Assembly (NCBI RefSeq): GCF_037975245.1 | Contig: NC_092565.1 | Location: 19,686,499 to 19,750,498, forward strand | Direction: 5' to 3' | DNA length: 64,000 nucleotides | Origin: Apostichopus japonicus | Taxonomy: Eukaryota; Echinodermata; Holothuroidea; Aspidochirotida; Stichopodidae | In this document: positions 61,262-64,000 of the stretch, in pieces | Layout: every line of letters starts with the position of its first letter | Numbering within the stretch: the first letter of the stretch is position 1 | Notes under the pieces: generated by a model | The model's database searches: none | What the model was told of the DNA's origin: nothing | What the model saw: the letters and a program-made list of their open reading frames with translations, nothing else | Position numbers and translations under genes: made by a program

Positions 61262-61485
61262 TGATTTTTTTTTCGCTTTTTAAGGCATATCTTCAAAACG
61301 TCGAAAGGATAACGTTGCTTTGGGCATTCCTTACCACAAGTGCTCCGGCGGCTGCATGTGTTTTTTTTTTGGCCTTAAAATTTGATTCTCTTTACAATTA
61401 TTTGCTTGTCATATCATTCAATGATAGGCAGATATATATATATATTGCTTGAGATACCTTTTGACATAGATCCACAACATGGCTC

Positions 61486-61557
61486 GCCGTGATCGTCTAG
61501 AGGTTAGGACATTACGTTGTGGCCGTAATAACCCAGGTTCGAATCCTGGTCACGGCA
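61486..61557 (+). tRNA. tRNA-His(GUG), copy 2
   Basis: Identical to copy 1; T-run terminator directly downstream. Confidence 0.97.
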
Positions 61558-61781
61558 TGATTTTTTTTTCGCTTTTTAAGGCATATCTTCAAAACGTCCA
61601 AAGGATAACGTTGTTTTGGGCATTCCTTACCACAAGTGCTCCGGCGGCTGCATGTTTTTTTTTTTTGGCCTTAAAATTTGATTCTCTTTACAATTATTTG
61701 CTTGTCATATCATTCAATGATAGGCAGATATATATATATATTGCTTGAGATACCTTTTGACATAGATCCACAACATGGCTC

Positions 61782-61853
61782 GCCGTGATCGTCTAGAGGT
61801 TAGGACATTACGTTGTGGCCGTAATAACCCAGGTTCGAATCCTGGTCACGGCA
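61782..61853 (+). tRNA. tRNA-His(GUG), copy 3
   Basis: Identical to copy 1. Downstream terminator is of the ATGAATCTCTTTTCGC type, with only four T. Confidence 0.97.
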
Positions 61854-62075
61854 TGAATCTCTTTTCGCTTTTTAAGGCATATTTTCAAAACGTCCATAGG
61901 ATAACGTTGTTTAGAAATTCCTTACCATAAGTGCTCCGGCGGCTGCATGTTTTTTTTGGGGGCCTTAAAATTTGATTCTCTTTACAATTATTTGCTTGTC
62001 ATATCATTCAATGATAGGCAGATATATATATATATTGCTTGAGATACCTTTTGACATAGATCCACAACATGGCTC

Positions 62076-62147
62076 GCCGTGATCGTCTAGAGGTTAGGAC
62101 ATTACGTTGTGGCCGTAATAACCCAGGTTCGAATCCTGGTCACGGCA
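62076..62147 (+). tRNA. tRNA-His(GUG), copy 4
   Basis: Identical to copy 1; four-T terminator type. Confidence 0.97.
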
Positions 62148-62366
62148 TGAATCTCTTTTCGCTTTTTAAGGCATATTTTCAAAACGTCCATAGGATAACG
62201 TTGTTTAGAAATTCCTTACCATAAGTGCTCCGGCGGCTGCATGTTTTTTTTTTGGGGCCTTAAAATTTGATTCTCTTTACAATTATTTGCTTGTCATATC
62301 ATTCAATGATAGGCAGATATATATATTGCTTGAGATACCTTTTGACATAGATCCACAACATGGCTC

Positions 62367-62438
62367 GCCGTGATCGTCTAGAGGTTAGGACATTACGTTG
62401 TGGCCGTAATAACCCAGGTTCGAATCCTGGTCACGGCA
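62367..62438 (+). tRNA. tRNA-His(GUG), copy 5
   Basis: Identical to copy 1; four-T terminator type. Confidence 0.97.
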
Positions 62439-62663
62439 TGAATCTCTTTTCGCTTTTTAAGGCATATTTTCAAAACGTCCAAAGGATAACGTTGTTTAGA
62501 AATTCCTTACCATAAGTGCTCCGGCGGCTGCATGTTTTTTTTTTTTTTGGCCTTAAAATTTGATTCTCTTTACAATTATTTGCTTGTCATATCATTCAAT
62601 GATAGGCAGATATATATATATATTGCTTGAGATACCTTTTGACATAGATCCACAGCGTGGCTC

Positions 62664-62735
62664 GCCGTGATCGTCTAGAGGTTAGGACAGTACGTTGTGG
62701 CCGTAATAACCCAGGTTCGAATCCTGGTCACGGCA
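62664..62735 (+). tRNA. tRNA-His(GUG), copy 6
   Basis: One change: T27 to G (GACAGTACG), which breaks the first anticodon-stem pair against A43. Otherwise intact; probably still folds. Confidence 0.92.
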
Positions 62736-62957
62736 TGAATCTCTTTTCGCTTTTTAAGGCATATCTTCAAAACGTCCAAAGGATAACGTCGTTTGGGAAT
62801 TCCTTACCACAAGTGCTCCGGCGGCTGCATGTTTTTTTTTGGCCTTAAAATTTAATTATGTTTATACAATTATTTGCTTGTCATATCATTCAATGCTAGG
62901 TAGATATATATTTATTGCTCGAGATACCTTTTGACATATAGATCCACAGCGTGGCTC

Positions 62958-63029
62958 GCCGTGATCGTCTAGAGGTTAGGACATTACGTTGTGGCCGTAA
63001 TAACCCAGGTTCGAATCCTGGTCACGGCA
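62958..63029 (+). tRNA. tRNA-His(GUG), copy 7
   Basis: Identical to copy 1; long T-run terminator. Confidence 0.97.
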
Positions 63030-63249
63030 TGATTTTTTTTTTCGCTTTTAAGGCATATCTTCAAAACGTCCAAAGGATAACGTTGTTTTGGGCATTCCTT
63101 ACCACAAGTGCTCCGGCGGCTGCATGTGTTTTTTTTTTGGCCTTAAAATTTGATTCTCTTTACAATTATTTGCTTGTCATATCATTCAATGATAGGCAGA
63201 TATATATATTGCTTGAGATACCTTTTGACATAGATCCACAACATGGCTC

Positions 63250-63321
63250 GCCGTGATCGTCTAGAGGTTAGGACATTACGTTGTGGCCGTAATAACCCAG
63301 GTTCGAATCCAGGTCACGGCA
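63250..63321 (+). tRNA. tRNA-His(GUG), copy 8
   Basis: The T-stem 3' strand reads CCAGG instead of CCTGG, giving an A-A mismatch in the middle of the T stem. The B box GGTTCGAATCC is unchanged. Confidence 0.9.
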
Positions 63322-63543
63322 TGATTTTTTTTCGCTTCTCAAGGCATATTTTCAAAACGTCCATAGGATAACGTTGTTTAGAAATTCCTTACCATAAGGG
63401 CTCTGGTGGAAGCATGTTTTTTTTTTTTGGCTTTAAAATTTAATTATGTTTATACAATTATTTGCTTGTCATATCATTCAATGATAGGTAGATATATATT
63501 TATTGCTCGAGATACCGTTTGCCATAGATCCACAACGTGGCTC

Positions 63544-63615
63544 GCCGTGATCGTCTAGAGGTTAGGACATTACGTTGTGGCCGTTATAACCCAGGTTCGA
63601 ATCCTGGTCACGGCA
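63544..63615 (+). tRNA. tRNA-His(GUG), copy 9
   Basis: The anticodon-stem 3' strand reads CGTTA instead of CGTAA, giving a T-T mismatch at pair 28-42. Anticodon GTG is unchanged. Confidence 0.9.
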
Positions 63616-63838
63616 TGAATCTCTTTTCGCTTTCAAAGGCATATCTTCAGAACGTCGAAAGGATAACGTTGTTTAGAAATTCCTTACCATAAGTGCTCCG
63701 GCGGCTGCATGTTTTTTTTTTTTTTTGGCCTTAAAATTTGATTCTCTTTACAATTATTTGCTTTTCATAATCGTTCAATGATAGGCAGATATATTTATTG
63801 CTTGAGATACCATTTGACATAGATCCACAGCGTGGCTC

Positions 63839-63910
63839 GCCGTGATCGTCTAGCGGTAAGGACATTACGTTGTGGCCGTAATAACCCAGGTTCGAATCCT
63901 GGTCACGGCA
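63839..63910 (+). tRNA. tRNA-His(GUG), copy 10
   Basis: The D loop differs: TAGCGGTAAGG instead of TAGAGGTTAGG. All stems are intact and the T-run terminator is present. Confidence 0.94.
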
Positions 63911-64000
63911 TGATTTTTTTTTCGCTTTTTAAGGCATATCTTCAAAACGTCCAAAAGATAACGTCGTTTGGGAATTCCTTACCACAAGTGCTCCGGCGGC

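Larger units (their letters stand above)
60941..64000 (+). repeat. About 295-bp tandem array carrying tRNA-His genes
   Basis: Start-to-start spacings of the tRNAs are 296, 296, 294, 291, 297, 294, 292, 294 and 295 bp. Each unit has the tRNA, a T-run or CTCTTTTCGC terminator, AAGGCATAT(C/T)TTCAAAACGT, GTGCTCCGGCGGCTGCATG, a T-tract, GCTTGTCATATCATTCAATG, a TATATA run about 40-55 bp before the tRNA, and GACATAGATCCACA. The array continues past the window edge. Confidence 0.95.

Noticed and set aside
61183..63256. Repeated open frames starting MARRDRLEVRTLRCGRNNPG
   Set aside because: These are translations of the tRNA-His genes and spacers, not proteins.
1..64000. CRISPR arrays, bacterial operons or phage-type systems
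   Set aside because: The window is plainly eukaryotic; the tandem repeats found are satellites and tRNA units without CRISPR-like spacers.

Overview
The window is animal nuclear DNA: AT-rich, with intron-rich genes, GT-AG splice sites, many DNA-transposon remnants and a Pol III tRNA cluster. Gene content and the frequent TAGGCC/CCTAGG tracts suggest an invertebrate deuterostome, perhaps an echinoderm. This is an inference and cannot be proven from the window alone.

Three protein genes could be rebuilt exon by exon. (1) A ferritin subunit gene lies on the minus strand (2968-7255): 4 coding exons, 172 aa, with three of six ferroxidase ligands replaced. (2) ERGIC1, an ER-Golgi intermediate compartment membrane protein, lies on the plus strand (20949-32408): 10 coding exons, 290 aa, with one GC-AG intron. 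(3) ARMH3 (C10orf76), a Golgi PI4KB partner, lies on the plus strand (37220-54145): 26 coding exons, 683 aa. Codon phase closes across every junction in all three. Almost all other open frames in the window are spurious.

Between ferritin and ERGIC1 is a mobile-element island (about 8.0-20.4 kb). Its core is three P-element-like transposons placed end to end (8275-12510, 12519-15790, 15799-18229). They are separated and flanked by four copies of the same 8-bp sequence ATTACTAT. The first holds a decayed P/THAP9-type transposase. The other two are closely related deletion derivatives that keep an intact THAP-domain exon and share a nested hAT-like element at the same site. Foldback elements, a TTAA-type MITE family, a telomere-like tract and retroelement scraps occur around them and in ferritin introns.

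Downstream of ARMH3 are G-rich repeats, a duplicated 125-bp segment, and a hAT-like element (58292-60018) with an exact 8-bp target duplication. A 52-bp minisatellite follows, then a tandem array of about 295-bp units running off the right edge. Each full unit carries a tRNA-His(GUG) gene: ten complete copies and one 3' fragment.

ERGIC1 and ARMH3 both act in the early secretory pathway. Nothing in the sequence shows that the genes are co-regulated.
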